DNA of 64,000 nucleotides from Acanthochlamys bracteata (lineage: Eukaryota; Streptophyta; Magnoliopsida; Pandanales; Velloziaceae): the NCBI GenBank assembly GCA_019914995.1, contig CM034138.1:1426001-1490000 (forward strand), given 5' to 3'. Both the position numbers and the translations under genes were made by a program. The notes under the pieces are model-generated. The model ran no database searches and had not been told where the DNA came from. It saw only the letters and a program-made list of their open reading frames with translations. Shown here piece by piece: positions 38,592 to 50,860 of this stretch. Position 1 is the first letter of the stretch. Every line of letters begins with the position of its first letter.

Positions 38592-39269
38592 TTTTGAGCG
38601 CCAGATCACGAAAAGAATGAACGGAAGCTTACGAGTTTATAAAGCGCGTGAACAAAAGGAAGGTTTTGTTTATTGCAGATTCCAACTCTCTTTGTTTTAC
38701 ACAATAAGGTATGTATATATAATTCGTTTATGGCATGCGTGTAAGTGAATTTTGCGAGAGTGAAATGTGAGAAATAAAATTTCTTCAAAAATAGATTAAA
38801 AATAAAATTTAATTTTTGTATTTTAATTATTTATTAAAGTGGGTTAAAAGTATATTTTTATTTTTATTTTTTAAAATAAATTAAAATAAAAGATAATAAT
38901 TCTGAAATATAATTTTGAATTTAATTGATATTTGAAATATATGAATTATTCCTAACTCTATAACGGAAGAAACTGAAATTCTGAGCTAAATGTTTCAAAT
39001 GTATAGTTAAATTAAACAGACTTCGGCATAGGCCCTGTAATGGACGAAAATGATACTGCCCATTCAGAATTTTCCTACAGGAATAATGAAGAATCTAGGA
39101 AGAAGGTTACAAGAATAGACATCAGCATTTCAAGAAGCAAGACTATTCCTATGCTAAAGAGATCGATCAATTTCTATATTGGCATATCCCCCAATTACAA
39201 GCTGAATTCAAGCCAAAATCATCCAACACCAGTTCATTCTTTCACGTTTTGCTAACTACAGTAATCCTG
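38592..39269. other. Spacer between EF-hand and HOTHEAD-like genes
   Basis: Promoter side of the EF-hand gene (38592-38780), an AT-rich stretch (38780-38960) and the presumed 3' UTR of the oxidoreductase. No gene. Confidence 0.5.
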
Positions 39270-42200
39270 TTATACTCCTGCTGCCTTTCCAAGTCTGTAC
39301 CTCAATATCTTCACTCCCATGTATCTGTCAATGAAAAACAAATTAGAAAAATATCAGGTCTCGTGCATCTGAATATTTATGTATGTCAGCATGTTTACAT
39401 GTTTCTGTTCAGTATGCACGAGTGAAATCACACATTATACACGTGCTAGATTCAGGACTACTTGAACAAAGAGGTAGCGCAAGAGAAAACATGGTGGACA
39501 TAGTGAAAACTGGCAAAATACATGTATGTACATGCGAGTGGACGTGTTTTCATGCATGTGTGCCTCTATGTGACTGGGTTTTAAGTGTGTGTATGTCTAC
39601 CTGCCCATCATCATGACAGTGGCTTGAGGATTGGTTCCAGGTGAGCTAGAGAAGGTGGATCCGTCGATAACTCTGAGCCCCTTGACGCCAAGAACATGGT
39701 AATTATGGTCGACAACCTTGCCAACATGGCAGCCACCATGATAGTGCCAGATGGTAGTGACCGTATCCTTACAGAACTGCTCAAGCGATACCGTGTCATT
39801 TGTGTGCTTGGGCACCAGGTTCACGTTAGCTGCAATACTGTTGTTTAGCAGCATGTCCATGGAGAGGTTGTCTATATTTCTGGCTATGCCATCAAAGTGC
39901 CGGGTGCGAACAATGCGCTTGATGGTGCGAATGCCGTCGACACAGCGGCGGAGGTCTTTAGGATGACTGAAATAGTTGAATGTAACGTTAGGATTGGTAC
40001 TGGCATTGGTATCAACAACTGTAAGATGACCGGTTGACAGTGGCCCATCAATCTTTTCAAGTATGAATCCGCCCTGGAATGCTTCACGGGGAAGGTCACG
40101 CTTGCGCTGGGAATAGGCCTTCGCAATCTCTAAGCTTCGCAGCTTCGGAGGGACAGTGGGGAGCTGGCCAATCTGCAACATCAAAGAGCAAAAGCCAGTA
40201 ACTAAACAAGGTTTAGAAGATATAGTTCAATAATGTTCGCTTTAAGTATATCATACCTCTGCTGACATGATGCCATGGTGGCACTGGATGCTGTCACCAG
40301 ACTCACTGAAACCGCTGCTTGCCTCAATGAAGGCACCCATCTTAGTTATTCCAACGATCTGTATCAGAGACTGCTTCACAGGACCACGGGTTGGGATGAA
40401 GATGGAGTTCATAGGATTGTCAGCCATTCCCTTCCCTACATGCCAGTTGTTGAGCACTTTCGGGATGCCCAGTCTCTGCAGCTCCTCTTTTGCACCGATT
40501 CCGCTCAGTAGCAGCAGCTGTGGGCTTCCAATCGCTCCTGCTGATATTATTACCTCACTTTGGTGCCCAGGTCGCAACAAAGCCTCATGCTGCAACCCAT
40601 TCTCGTCTTTGAAGGCCACACCCACCGCTCTGGGTCTTTTTCCTGCATTCATGAGAAGCATCCCCTTTTCCAGTTTATTAATTTCTAAATTGCTTGGACC
40701 ATTGCATTAATAACGGTCATTCTTATAATTACTAGACGTTTCTCTGTAAATATCAGGACATCAAAGTTCAAAGACAGCAGGGTGGGTGTTTAGCGTACAT
40801 AATGCACATGAACCTAAGTATATAGAAGAACTCTTGTCATAAATAACTATTTATGAGCAGTTACAACAAGTTCAGTTTAAGTCACTGACTTAGGGCAGAT
40901 TCTAAGGCGTGACAGAGATAAAAGCAATTTGATGAGATATAGTGGTTCTTACATGGTATATGTCACCGCCTTTTGTAAGAAGCTAAAGGTGTGTTGCGCA
41001 AACATAGCCAACAGATTACCTGTTTTGCTGAACAGAATCTTCTGCACAGTGGCGTGCAGCAACACTTTGAGGTTGCTAGGATTGGCAGAGGCAAGAAGGT
41101 CAGCTGCTGTTTGGCGGAAGCCATCCTTGCCGAAGATGGTTCCTCCGACCTTGGTCCCGTACATATGATCAAATGTGTAACCATTGTATGGTGACACTCC
41201 AGCTTCTATTAAGCCAGCTCTTAGAGCATCTTGCCATGGAGCCACCTCTGGCCAGTGAACAATCTGCTTCTCGATCCACGGATATGATTCATTTACCAGT
41301 TCATTATTCCACCCAGCTTCCTTAATGAAGCTGTCAGAAAATTGGAGGTTCAGAAATTTTTTCACCTGAAAACTCTAGATAACGAATAATATGCAATCAA
41401 TGTCTCTGAGCTGGGCAGTTGAGGGTATTAAATGTGAGAACAAGAAAGTTGGTTTCAGTGCACAGCACAAAGACCTATTAACTTGGGAGCTAGGGGTACT
41501 AAATAAATACATCCAGAACATCCCAGATGGTGCACATTAATGTCCCTCAAACAAAAAATCCATAAGAAATTGGCAGATAACTTGTGCATGAAAACAACGG
41601 GCAACGTTAGCTTTCAACATCAAATGGTTAGTGGAAGCAACAAAACTGGAAACAAAGACACCTTGCATGTCATGAAAGCATACTAATAAGCATGAAAAAG
41701 TTGGCCAGTGTTTATGAGAAAGAAAAGAAAGCAAAAGGTCCTTTTTGAGGGCTAAATATGAATTGAAGAAATCAGAAAATGAAGCCACAGAAGTGACAAT
41801 TGGATAATTAATCATTTCAAAGAATCATTTCTCAACTAGATAAACCATAATGAGGTTTATCATTCAATACCATGGGCCATTAGTCCATCCAGGGTAGACT
41901 GCTCAGCAAATACTATTTACGAAAAAATTTATGAATGGCGATTCTAGGAACTAGACACATGAACAACCGATTGGTCCTCTTTTATTCAATTGTAAACAGA
42001 ACACAACTGAGGGAGGGTAACCACGCCTGAGTTTGATAGAAGAGTTCTACAGCTAGTATCCTTGGCCACAACAGTCTATAAAGTAATAAAGATAAATGAT
42101 AAGCAACAAATATTGTAATGAAAAACTAATGCCTCATTCTTGTCTGCATTTCATATCTTAGTAAGGACATTAACTTTCATAAAAACGATATTGTTGAATC

Positions 42201-44782
42201 TGCTTTTGAATCACCAGTGGCAACATGAACATTTAGAGGCTAAGCACTAAGTTACATACTTTGTCTACAAAACAAGATTTTATCCAGCAAGCTAATCTTA
42301 CCTACTCGTTTTATTTAAATTTAGACCCTTTCTTTATGCCCTGTAGTTCCGTTCCTCTTTTAAGTTGTAAAATCACTAATGAAAGCTGTAATGCCTAAGT
42401 AGATGGACCAGATGCTGGTCTTTGCCTTCTTTTAGTAAGGAAGTGTCTATCATCAGGTTAGTACAGATTCCTCATGAATAACTGCGCATTAAGAAGTAAA
42501 ACTTAAGAAGTGAGCAAGTGGAAGAAGCAACTAAAAAGTGACATTGCAAGAACCAACTTAAACACCTGCTTACAGTTTCAAACACTAAATTGAAAGTCCA
42601 TGTTGAACTTTGAAGTCGTAGATACTACATTATTTGTCTTGTTGTTGCTATAGTTGTTTACTGAAAGACCAATTAGGCAATTTGATCACATTATCCTTGA
42701 CTCCTTGTTTTATTTCGTTCTCAAGTTGACCACTTGCACAATAGAAACTCTACAACTGGATTCTCTATGAATCAAAGAAATAGTTACTGAAAAGCAGCTC
42801 ATTTGCTGTTGACTTATCATCCTGATTTCTCACTCTGATCACTTTCTACTTTCATCATACGGGTAAACAAGCAGCTTAGACTTGACAGAGAGTGAAGACA
42901 ATACTCCTTGTCCTCAAAAGTGCCAATCCTTTGGTATGCTTCTCAAATTAAATGCAGCGCTTATGTTGGAACATAAAACCTAAGCACTAGCATTAAATTG
43001 GTATTTATCTCTGGAAGTATAGATTGGGTCCCCTAGAAACAAACTATCAAATCTCTTTGGAAGTTAAGAAGAATTTTAATTTCTGATTTGATGTTATGCT
43101 TTGTAAATTAGGTGTGCATACATCTTGGTCATACATAAGGTAGTAAAAGAGTACCAGCAAAATTCAGCAAGACAAAATTCACAACTTTCAGTAATTTTCA
43201 TTAACGCTGGACAAAGTTTTTTCAGGTGGGGAAAACAAAAGAAAAGAAAAAAGAAGATAAAAATAAGGATGAAGTTCTTTGCTAATTCTGCTCTACACAA
43301 AAGAAGTTGTCAATGGAGTGAAAAGGTAGCTTGCAAGAGGGAAGATTAGAGACTTACCTAGAGCTTGCTCTTGTATAGAATCCAGCATTGATGCAAGTTC
43401 CCCCTCCCAGGACTCGAGCTCTGGTATTGATAACACCATCCGTGGATATAAAAGCTTGTGCAGGGGAATCGGGTGAAGTATCCATGAGCGAAATATGGAA
43501 ATTCTGCATGTAGGAGATGTTGAGATTGCCATAAGGAGATCCACCCCTCTCCAAGAGGAGCACTCCATACTTTCGAGAGAGTGTTGCAGCCAAAGGGCAC
43601 CCAGCTGTTCCACCTCCCACCACAATGTAGTCATACCTCATGGATGGTGCTGATGGGAAGCTGCTGGCTTTCTCCAATTCTGGGTATCCCTCCTTAACAA
43701 ACTCTCTTCCAGCAACTGCAAATGATGGCTTGTTAGTTTTGAAAAAGAATCACCAAATAGAGAGTTCTAACTCTTCCGGAGACGTAAAAAGGAGAAAACT
43801 TGTAATTGCTATCTATTAAGAAAACACAGAGTTATATACATATAGCAGAAGAAATTAATTATAGCATAAAACAGATGAATAGCGGTGGCAGAGAGACATT
43901 GAGTCAAATAACCCAATAAATTTAGCTTTGTGACAACATAATTGATGTAAAAGTACTAGCTATCTACAGGGTGGGTTTTATGCAACTGAGAGTTTAGTAT
44001 GAGATTTAGTATGACACTCCAGAGAAATGGAGGAAAAAGAGACCTAAAGAAGAACGTAGCAGAAATGCCAAAGCAATCAAAATCAATCAAAAGCAAGATT
44101 CTGCAACACAAAAATATTCTCTGCTATGCATCTAGAATTCTAATATAAAGTAAAACTAAATTACTGCATCCAGTCTCGATGGGATATTCTTGAATCTGGC
44201 AGGGTCATATGATCAGGACTTTTATCTTTACTTGGCTACATTAGAAAACACAATTAAATAGGCATCCAGAAAGAAAAAGGGATGGCAAAATTAATTATCT
44301 GAACAATGTAGAAGAGTAGAAAGCCGCAATTGAGATTCTTTTACAAATGTAAGCCTTTGAGTAAAAATGAGTAATTTGAAATCATAAGTTGAACTGCAGA
44401 AATTTCAGATAGGCAAGAGGGGCCTTTGACAATTGAATTGAGTTTTGAAGCAGCAGCTGAGGTTCTACGGAAAGATACAGTAGACATTCCTCCATCATTC
44501 AATTTCAGCCCTTCAAGAGACAATCCAGTATCAGATTTCCATCTGAAATCCTATAACTCAATCAATACCCCCAAAAGAAAATTCTAAAACCAAGCAAAGA
44601 TGTAATCTCTCCTTCTTCCCCAGCAAAAAAAAAAGTAAGACTGTCAAGAAATGGAGAATCATCTAATAAAGCATCAAATATAAAAGATGGACCATAAAGG
44701 GTAGAAAAGGACCTCGGTAGAATCTGAACAAGCTGAGGAAGAGCAAGATCTCAAGAAAGAAGGCCACTTTCTTCCTAGCCAT
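39270..44782 (-). CDS. HOTHEAD-like GMC oxidoreductase
   Basis: Six exons: 44713-44782, 43358-43715, 41020-41330, 40257-40642, 39601-40172 and 39270-39324, in phase, giving about 583 aa. An N-terminal hydrophobic signal (VAFFLEILLFLSLF) suggests the secretory pathway. The FAD-binding motif IVVGGGTAGCPLA is at about 54-66, RVLGGGTCINAG follows, the GMC signature GAIGSPQLLLLSGIG is at 282-296, and the active-site region holds WHYHGGC (about 517-523) and GTNP (Asn about 556). Arabidopsis HOTHEAD is an FAD enzyme proposed to oxidise omega-hydroxy fatty acids for cuticle; this paralogue's substrate is unknown. Exon 3 must use the acceptor at 41331 (GACAG/CTTC): the nearer upstream CAG would give an immediate stop. 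Intron 2 is about 2.0 kb and intron 1 about 1.0 kb. Confidence 0.93.
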
Positions 44783-47590
44783 GATCTCGCAGAAGCTCAA
44801 GACACTCTTACTTCACCCAATCTGTTCCAGTCTCACTTGTCTCAACCACACTCTGGCGCTTGGGTTTAAGTAGAGTAGTGAAGTTTAGGTCTATGGTAAT
44901 AAAGCTTTGCTGTAGCAAACTGAAGGCAACTACGCCTCCGAACTCATTAAAGGCCGCCATTAATGAGGGTTGGAGAGCAGTAGTCAGCAAAGTATTACCC
45001 AAACACCCATTGGTTAGAAGGATCAACTGCATTCTTCACTATCACCCGATCGATACTGTTTCTCATGATAATTTTATACGCTCAATAGCTCATTAGGCAT
45101 AACAATCCTTTCTTTTTTATGCTACGTAACCTTCACAATTGTTAATTTTATAGAAACAATGCCAACTTCTCCGCATTTAATGTGAAAACATGTTTCAGGT
45201 AATACCCCATTCTTCCTCCACCAATGGAATGAGCTAAGAAGTATGTCTCAATCTCATGGAAGAATTTCGGAAACCATAACACTATTATGGTGCAGTTGTC
45301 AGCGACTGCAGGAAGAAGGTGTTGGGCATTTTCAGCCAATTCCAGCTCATGCCATTTACTATTGGCTGGAGCAGTGATTACTTTTCTGCAACCTAAGTGA
45401 GTGAAAAATTTGTTTCCACTTTCAACTATTAATTCACAACCACAACTTGTAGAAAAACAGCAAAGATCAACTACCCATCATCAATTCTACCCTTATCTTA
45501 CCTTATTTATTTGCGAACAACTAAATTTTGTTGAAATATCTTCAGCTGCATTAAGCTCATGGTGAACAAGCTGGTAAATGCTGAGATCTAACTTCACACT
45601 ATTTTAAGGAATTGATGCTTCTTCTCCGGGATTCCGAATTTAAGCCCACTTCAGATTGAAGAAAAATAAGCACATGCTGCCGATTCATCTCAATCTTCCT
45701 TCACTATTATCTACAGTTTGATCCAGAGAGTCTGATAAATTTCAGTGAATGATAGGTGAAAACATAGACCGCTCTAACTGCAAGCATGCTAGGAAGTAAA
45801 ACATGGTACCTACTGAACTGAAGAGGTACTTATTAAGCTGTCCTTGTTATGAGCTACAGAGGACTGCCGTGTGCATCAACTAGCCCTTGTGGAGATAAAA
45901 GTTTTAACAAGTCCACCAACACCATCATTCCAGAAATAGATAGCAGTTGTAACACACTTGCATTGCGTTGTGTACAATGCGCCAATGCCAATTGCCGTTG
46001 AAAGCAGCTATAAGTCTATGACTCACTCGTCCACCGCCAGGCCCTACAAATGATGTCTCCTTCGTCAACAAATTAGAATCTCCAAAAACAACTAACTAGA
46101 AAATGTTATAAACTATCAAACACAGGTCAGCAATTTGCAGCAAGAAAGAAGGTATGAGATGACATTTTTACCGGAATCTAAAAGCCTAAAGCCACTGCAG
46201 AGACATGGAGAGACAAACTAACAAGAAAGAAACATTGCTTGTGCTTTGATGACATGACATTGTTAATATCAATAATTTTTCTTCTCATTTATCTTAAAAA
46301 TTGATTTGTTTGCTCTTGTAATCTTCCTGCTTCTGCTTGATGGCATGAAATTGTCAATATTTATGTTTTCTTCTGTTTAGTAAAAAAATTAAAAAATAAC
46401 TTTCCTCTGTCAATCTACCTACTTGTATTGACCTGACCTAAATCCCACCGCTATAAAAATTTAAACCAGAATATTTCCAACATTTAGCACAAATTTTGTA
46501 ACCAAATAGAGTTCAACAAATTCAGTACAGGAATGCTTGATTGCTTCTTTTCCGGTTTTCCGGATTATGAAATTAAAGGAAAAAGGGAACAACAGTAAAT
46601 TTCACACCTACCGTAAGGTCCACTAGTGTTGACACTATCGAATAAACAACCAAATTCCCCCCAAAAAAAATTGAAGCCAATCTGGAATGTTTATATTCTA
46701 TAGAAGCAAGTGGACAAACAATTATAAAAATAAAATAATAAAATAATAAAATAATAAATAAAGAGGAATCGAGAAAGCTGATTTAAAGACCGAAATGGAA
46801 GGTAGCCTACATTATTACGTTAAGATCATTAAATGGAGAAATAAAAAAAATAAACATAGCAATGACCAAGTCCATGCCAATACTGAAGCTTCAATGAAAT
46901 GAAATTTGTAGGTGATTTCTGGCCCAGGTATTCAGTGAGCAAGATCGATCAATGGTGGAAAGCCACCAATCAAAAGACTCATCAGATTTCAGAATCATTG
47001 AAGCTTCAAAACAACTAAGGATCCTCGATTTTGATATGTTTGGTAGAGTCCGCTATTTGTCAGGCGAGGTTTGATATATTTGTTTATTAGTTAGTTCATT
47101 AATAGAAGTTCTTTAATTGTTAGATTAGAAAGTTTAGGATAAACTCTTTAACAAATTCAGTTGACAACTACACCTAGTCCAACTGAACAAAAATAAATTT
47201 ATTTTAAACTTAAATTTTATAAACAAATTATTAAAATGTAAATTATTATAATAATTTGATTAACAATGAATTTAATTTATAAGATTTATCATGAAAATAA
47301 GTTAATAAATATTTTTTGTATCTTTTAGTAGTTGAGGCTGAGCAATTTTTACTGGTGATAATTGATTCGTTACTAAATTTATTAATTATTATCCGATTTT
47401 AATTAGCGTATTTGATCGAAAACTTGTTTTAATTGAAATTATTTGAATAGGATCTAACTGGGACTCAAGTTAGCCCACTTAGGATTTCCAGGCCCATATA
47501 AGAAGATATAACAGCCTCCCATTAACTAGCGTTCATGGTAAGCAAATCTAAACAAAATCACACGTATCACAAAAGCCAGGTCGTCTCACG
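44783..47590. other. Intergenic region between HOTHEAD-like and ZIP genes
   Basis: About 2.8 kb. 45100-46600 has gene-like mixed composition, but I find no domain; a 63-codon minus-strand frame at 45148-45339 is not recognised. An AAAATAAT-type microsatellite lies at about 46725-46764. 47190-47300 is AT-rich. Confidence 0.45.
46725..46764. repeat. (AAAATAAT)n-type microsatellite
   Basis: Four to five near-perfect A/T units of about 8 bp. Confidence 0.75.
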
Positions 47591-47597
47591 ATTGATG

Positions 47598-47607
47598 ATG
47601 TCGACAT
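47598..47607 (+). promoter_or_regulatory. Zinc-deficiency response element 1
   Basis: ATGTCGACAT is an exact match to the ZDRE consensus RTGTCGACAY bound by plant bZIP19/bZIP23. It lies 266 bp upstream of the ZIP transporter ATG. Confidence 0.8.
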
Positions 47608-47665
47608 CTTTAGCTCACACGCTCGTGATAGCCACGTGCGTGCTCACCCTGATACACCAACGAAT

Positions 47666-47675
47666 GTGTCGACAT
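47666..47675 (+). promoter_or_regulatory. Zinc-deficiency response element 2
   Basis: GTGTCGACAT is a second exact match to RTGTCGACAY, 68 bp after the first and 198 bp upstream of the ZIP ATG. Paired sites are typical of zinc-deficiency-induced ZIP genes. Confidence 0.8.
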
Positions 47676-47863
47676 CTCTTACATGATCACCTCCACGACG
47701 TTAATCTCCATCATTCGTTCAACCGATCAAACTATCCCGGCGCCGCTCGACCGCTTTCCAATGCGTAAGCAATCGAGAATCGATTCAGTTCATGCATGCA
47801 TAATCTTCAATCGATTTGTCTTCTAAAGTTCGATTGATTGATTGATCGTTTTGATCAGAGCCA

Positions 47864-49857
47864 ATGGCCATGATCAAGCAAGTGATCGTAGAAACGAAAA
47901 TGGTAATGGAGGAAGAATCATTAACATTAACGGCGTTGCGGTTGAAGTTTTGGGCGATAGCAGCGGTGCTATTGGCTAGCGCTGCCGGAGTAGCGATACC
48001 ACTTGCCGGACGGAACTTCCGATTTCTGAACGCTGATGGGAGTTTGGTTTTCTGCGCTAAAGCGTTTGCTGCAGGTGTTATACTAGCTACAGGATTTGTT
48101 CACATGTTGCATGACGCAGAGTCGGCGTTCACTAACCAGTGTGTTCCTGAATCACCTTGGAAGATGTTTCCCTTCTCTGGATTCTTTGCGATGGTTGCGG
48201 CGTTGGTGACTCTAGTGGTGGACTTTGTTGGTACGCAGTATTATGAGAGAAGGAATAATGTCGAACAGGTTAAGAATGAAGAAGGCGGGACTGGTACGGT
48301 AGTGGAAATCAAGAAGGATGAGATGCATATAGTTGGCATTCATGCCCACGCCGCGGCCCATAGGCACAACCACGCGCATGGCGCAGGAGCGTGCGATCAG
48401 TTGTTGCAGAGCGGCCGCCAACCGCCGGAAGATGATGGTGTAGATTCACACGCAAGGCATGCAGTTGTTTCCCAGGTAAATAAAATGGATTGTTTGGTAG
48501 CTTATTCATATTTGTTTTGTGCATAACTAAGACACGCGTGAATGTAAATTTGTTTGTGAATTATTGTAGAGTTGGTACATGTGTGCTCTGTATGTGCATT
48601 GCCAATGTTATAATTACGGTCTAATTAAGTGGTATGAGTTGGATCATCGACCTTTGCTATAGCATAGTTGAAGATTCATATGGCCATTATGTACATTCTG
48701 GTTAATTTGCACCAATCTAATCATGCATTAATCTTCTCTTCCAAGAAGCAACACTTTTAAGTACCGTTGAGCACATCTAACTTGAAATAATGGCTGCACT
48801 TATTTGAATAGGAATGTGAAGTGCAAACTCTGCATTTGAAGGTTAGCGTTTAAATCTGCAGACTGCAAATAGATATTAGTAGGAACTCTGTTGCCTAGGA
48901 ATAACACTACGACAGCGTAAGCGTATTGATTTAGATACTATACAAGATCTTTTAGGAATCGTTTGGCATTCCATTTCATTTCATTTTACTATTTCATTTC
49001 AACTTTTCATTTCACAATAAGCATTGTACAAAATTTTTTAAATTTAGAAAGAGCAAAGAAATTGTACATCATAAAAAGTTTTATATGTATAATTTTAATT
49101 TATATTTTAAGGTAAGAAAGTCAAATTTGCTTTCCAAAAAGTCTCAAAATAAATTTTTTTAGCCCTTATCTTAAGCATTTCCAAACAACCCCTTAAGAAT
49201 ATTGTTCATGTAAATCCACTAGTGGGATATTTTTACTTTTTCGTGGCATTGTCATGATATAATTCTGCTCTTCTTAAGTCAGATTTTGGAGCTGGGAATC
49301 GGCTCACATTCTGTCATCATTGGATTATCTCTGGGGGTATCACGGAACCCAAGTACCATCAGACCACTGATTGCTGCACTTTCCTTCCATCAGTTCTTCG
49401 AAGGCTTTGCCTTAGGGGGGTGTATTTCCCAGGTTTTATTCACTCTTTATCTAATTCAAGTATATGATTCAGATTGTAAATTTTGCATCTCTTCCAGATA
49501 TCATCGTGTTTTCTTATATGCTTATCTAAATTAAGATGACATGACTTGCAGGCTCAATACAATAATGTCTCCTCAACACTGATGGCATGCTTTTTTGCAA
49601 TCACAACACCAGGAGGCATAGGTGTGGGAGCAGCCATTGCATCATTCTATAATGCCAACAGCAAAAAGGCACTGATAGTTGAGGGAATCCTGGACTCAAT
49701 ATCAGCAGGAATCCTCATTTACATGTCATTAGTCGATCTCATAGCAACAGATTTTTTTAGCCACAGGATAAGCTGTAACATCCGTCTAATGGTAGCATCC
49801 TACTTTGCTCTTTTCTTAGGCGCCTTGTTAATGTCATCTCTTGCAATCTGGGAATGA
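47864..49857 (+). CDS. ZIP-family zinc/iron transporter
   Basis: Three exons: 47864-48475, 49283-49432 and 49552-49857, in phase, giving about 355 aa with about eight membrane segments. A cytosolic loop after the third segment is His-rich (His 155, 160, 162, 166, 168, 170, 172), the usual metal-sensing loop. The transport-site motifs are intact: [10 protein letters not shown] (His 213) and SFHQFFEG (His 240, Glu 244), the binuclear metal centre of ZIP proteins. The C terminus ends LAIWE. Family members import Zn2+ (also Fe2+, Mn2+, Cd2+) at the plasma membrane. Two upstream ZDREs argue for induction by zinc deficiency. There is no classical signal peptide; the first helix starts near residue 28. 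In-frame ATGs at 47870 and beyond make the exact start slightly uncertain. Intron 1 contains a MITE. Confidence 0.94.
48955..49192. mobile_element. Tourist-like MITE in ZIP intron 1
   Basis: 238 bp with terminal inverted repeats GGAATCGTTTGGCATTCC (left) and GGGGTTGTTTGGAAATGC (right, inverted). It is flanked by TTA at 48952-48954 and 49193-49195, the target duplication typical of Tourist/Harbinger MITEs. The interior is A/T-rich with no coding capacity. Confidence 0.85.
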
Positions 49858-50268
49858 GTTGTTTGTGATGCATCCCATGAAGTTGTACAGAGCTTTATCG
49901 AACAATTTGTTTCATCCAGTATAGAGGCCATATCATAGTTGCCTGAAATTAAATTTGTTCTATGAAGATTCGTTTGCTGGCTATTGGATATATTGCTTGG
50001 AGAGTAGTGAATGATCATCTCTGGATATAGTGTTTGAATTCAGAAGGTGTATCTTCAGTAAGTTTAGCTCAAGATGAGACCGCTACGGGCTGCGTCAATG
50101 AGAATGTTCGATGAAGCGAGGAATGCTAGGCGTTTGCCGTATGTGATGCAAGCTTCAGTTTTGTTGCCCATTCTAGTGTTGTTCTCCAAGGCCCGCTGTA
50201 CCCTGTATGGATGAGAAAAACATGAAACCACAATTTGTACACGTTAATAATTTGTAGAGACACTACAA
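49858..50268. other. Downstream region of the ZIP gene
   Basis: Probable ZIP 3' UTR followed by unassigned sequence. Nothing else seen. Confidence 0.4.
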
Positions 50269-50520
50269 TAAAATGGGCCTTTATCAACTGAAAAAAATCG
50301 ACCAAAAAAATTAGTTGATAATTAGTTTATAGCAGGTAATTTATTGACTGAATACTAAATCAGTAGGTATTACTGTTTGTAAAGTTACTGACTGTACCAT
50401 ATTCAATAGGTAAACTATCGACTAAAGTTTGTTTTATTCAATAAAATTATCAACTATAAAACAGTTCAGTCGAACTTTAGAAACTAAACTTACCAACCGT
50501 AAAGCAGTCCGGTAAAAAAT
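50269..50520. mobile_element. Possible CACTA (En/Spm) terminal fragment
   Basis: CACTACAATAAAATGGG at 50269 resembles the CACTACAAGAAAA terminus of plant CACTA transposons. The following 250 bp has repeated short words (GACTGAA, TTATCAACT, AAACTTACC), as in subterminal regions. No matching inverted end was found downstream, so it is a fragment or a chance match. Confidence 0.35.
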
Positions 50521-50860
50521 TTGTAACCACACAACAGCATTCTGTTTTTATGTTTCTGTCAAAAACTAGCATAGCTAACAAACCATCTACACAACACAAC
50601 ATCATGAATAACAACAGCTAATTTTGTAATCTCAGATTTTCAAAAGGAAGAAAAAGAACACCTGTACATTTATCTCTTTTATTATCCGCTAACCATTGCA
50701 TAGTTTGTGAGAAATTAAACTTTCAGAATCATCAATTAATTAATTCTAAACTTTCCATCCTCGATTAATCAATCCTTCCGCTTCCCTTGCCATCGTCATC
50801 GTCTCCGCTTCATCGATCTCCCAAAATTAAAGACTCTCCCAGTTCACCGATTCTATTTCC

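Noticed and set aside
43094-43349. Open frames within HOTHEAD-like intron 2
   Set aside because: Intronic, K/F-rich, no domains.
47535-47768. 77-codon frame upstream of the ZIP gene
   Set aside because: Covers the ZDRE promoter region and has no domain.
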